A stretch of 64,000 nucleotides of DNA from Deltaproteobacteria bacterium. Lineage in GTDB: Bacteria > Myxococcota_A > Polyangia > JACPQR01. A model generated the notes under the pieces. The model was not told the origin of the DNA. It did not search any database and was given only the letters and a program-made list of their open reading frames with translations. The stretch covers positions 22,129-86,128 of the forward strand of contig JACPQR010000010.1 of NCBI GenBank assembly GCA_016190375.1. The letters run 5' to 3'. How positions within the stretch are numbered: position 1 is the first letter of the stretch; every line of letters begins with the position of its first letter. The position numbers and the translations under genes were made by a program. Below, one piece after another: positions 63,860-64,000 of this stretch.

Positions 63860-64000
63860 GCCCCGCGGCCCCAGGCGGCGCATCGGCCGCGGTCGACCCT
63901 GAAGGATGCGCGCCCTTCGGCACTCCGGAGCGTGCCGACCGTGCGATGGCGCGCAGTGAGGGAGCGGAGGCGGATTCACTCCGCCGTAGCGACCGACGAA
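63856..64000 (+). CDS. Possible start of the next operon gene (partial)
   Basis: A GTG at 63856 overlaps the frr stop in the GTGA arrangement used twice elsewhere in this window and stays open for 48 codons to the edge. The visible residues (VSPAAPGGASAAVDPEG...) are Ala/Gly/Arg-rich and match no family. In many bacteria the next gene would be uppS, but the family motif is not reached, so the call rests only on the overlap. Confidence 0.4.
   Translation, partial: MSPAAPGGASAAVDPEGCAPFGTPERADRAMARSEGAEADSLRRSDRR

Overview
This is a 64 kb stretch of very GC-rich, densely coded bacterial chromosome. It most likely comes from a myxobacterium-type organism (Myxococcota, the former delta-proteobacteria). 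The reasons are two Hanks-type Ser/Thr kinases with PEGA-like tails, an FHA-linked sigma-54 activator, sigma-54-like promoters, many Asp- and Cys-rich lipoproteins including MopE-type repeats, several MYXO-CTERM-like C-terminal anchors (Cys motif, hydrophobic stretch, Arg cluster) and an Oar-like TonB-dependent receptor. No rRNA, tRNA, CRISPR array, insertion sequence or prophage was recognised.

Layout. (1) 159-6529: a five-gene, translationally coupled operon that looks like a variant quinohemoprotein amine dehydrogenase (QHNDH) system. It holds a pentaheme cytochrome, a lipoprotein with four Ig-like repeats and a P-domain, a radical SAM/SPASM maturase (QhpD), a 96-residue Cys-rich peptide matching the QHNDH gamma subunit (QhpC), and a lipoprotein beta-propeller (QhpB-like). 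The order matches the canonical A-D-C-B order, but the diheme alpha subunit is replaced. A MopE-type lipoprotein and an ABC exporter (a QhpF candidate) follow. (2) 10276-22063: Cys-rich and RCC1 lipoproteins, tandem GNAT, MutM, an ATP-grasp ligase, an anchored PKD protein coupled to a sirtuin, a phosphodiester glycosidase, a broken HEPN/MNT module and a SpoIID-like lipoprotein. (3) 22376-27640: an operon of two paralogous lipoproteins and a TonB-dependent receptor. (4) 27735-41612: a decayed toxin-antitoxin pair, a kinase/lipoprotein/membrane-protein group, an AbiEii-like nucleotidyltransferase, an FHA-sigma54 activator, propeller lipoproteins, a phosphate transporter and a Uma2 nuclease. (5) 41634-51985: a second kinase, Pgi, a HEAT-repeat protein, a PilT-family ATPase, a 27-residue Lys-rich protein, an ArnT-like glycosyltransferase coupled to phosphatidylserine decarboxylase, and ManA. 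(6) 51989-60745: a VIT/vWA protein, ECF sigma factor and small protein operon, further lipoproteins and a second ATP-grasp protein. (7) 60888-64000: the housekeeping operon rpsB-tsf-pyrH-frr.

The strongest candidate for an undescribed system is the QHNDH-like operon. The gamma peptide keeps the crosslink and cysteine tryptophylquinone residues but carries three extra cysteines. The electron-accepting subunit appears to be a pentaheme, membrane-anchored cytochrome, and the propeller is a lipoprotein, so the enzyme is probably membrane- or surface-attached. The protease QhpE and the flavoprotein QhpG are not in the window.

A second, window-wide signal is regulatory. At least fourteen genes without a Shine-Dalgarno sequence have a TAnnnT-type -10 box (commonly TAnnCT) only 6-9 nt before the start codon. 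This points to widespread leaderless transcription and was used here to choose several starts. Genes inside operons instead use Shine-Dalgarno sites or ATGA/GTGA/TGATG overlaps.
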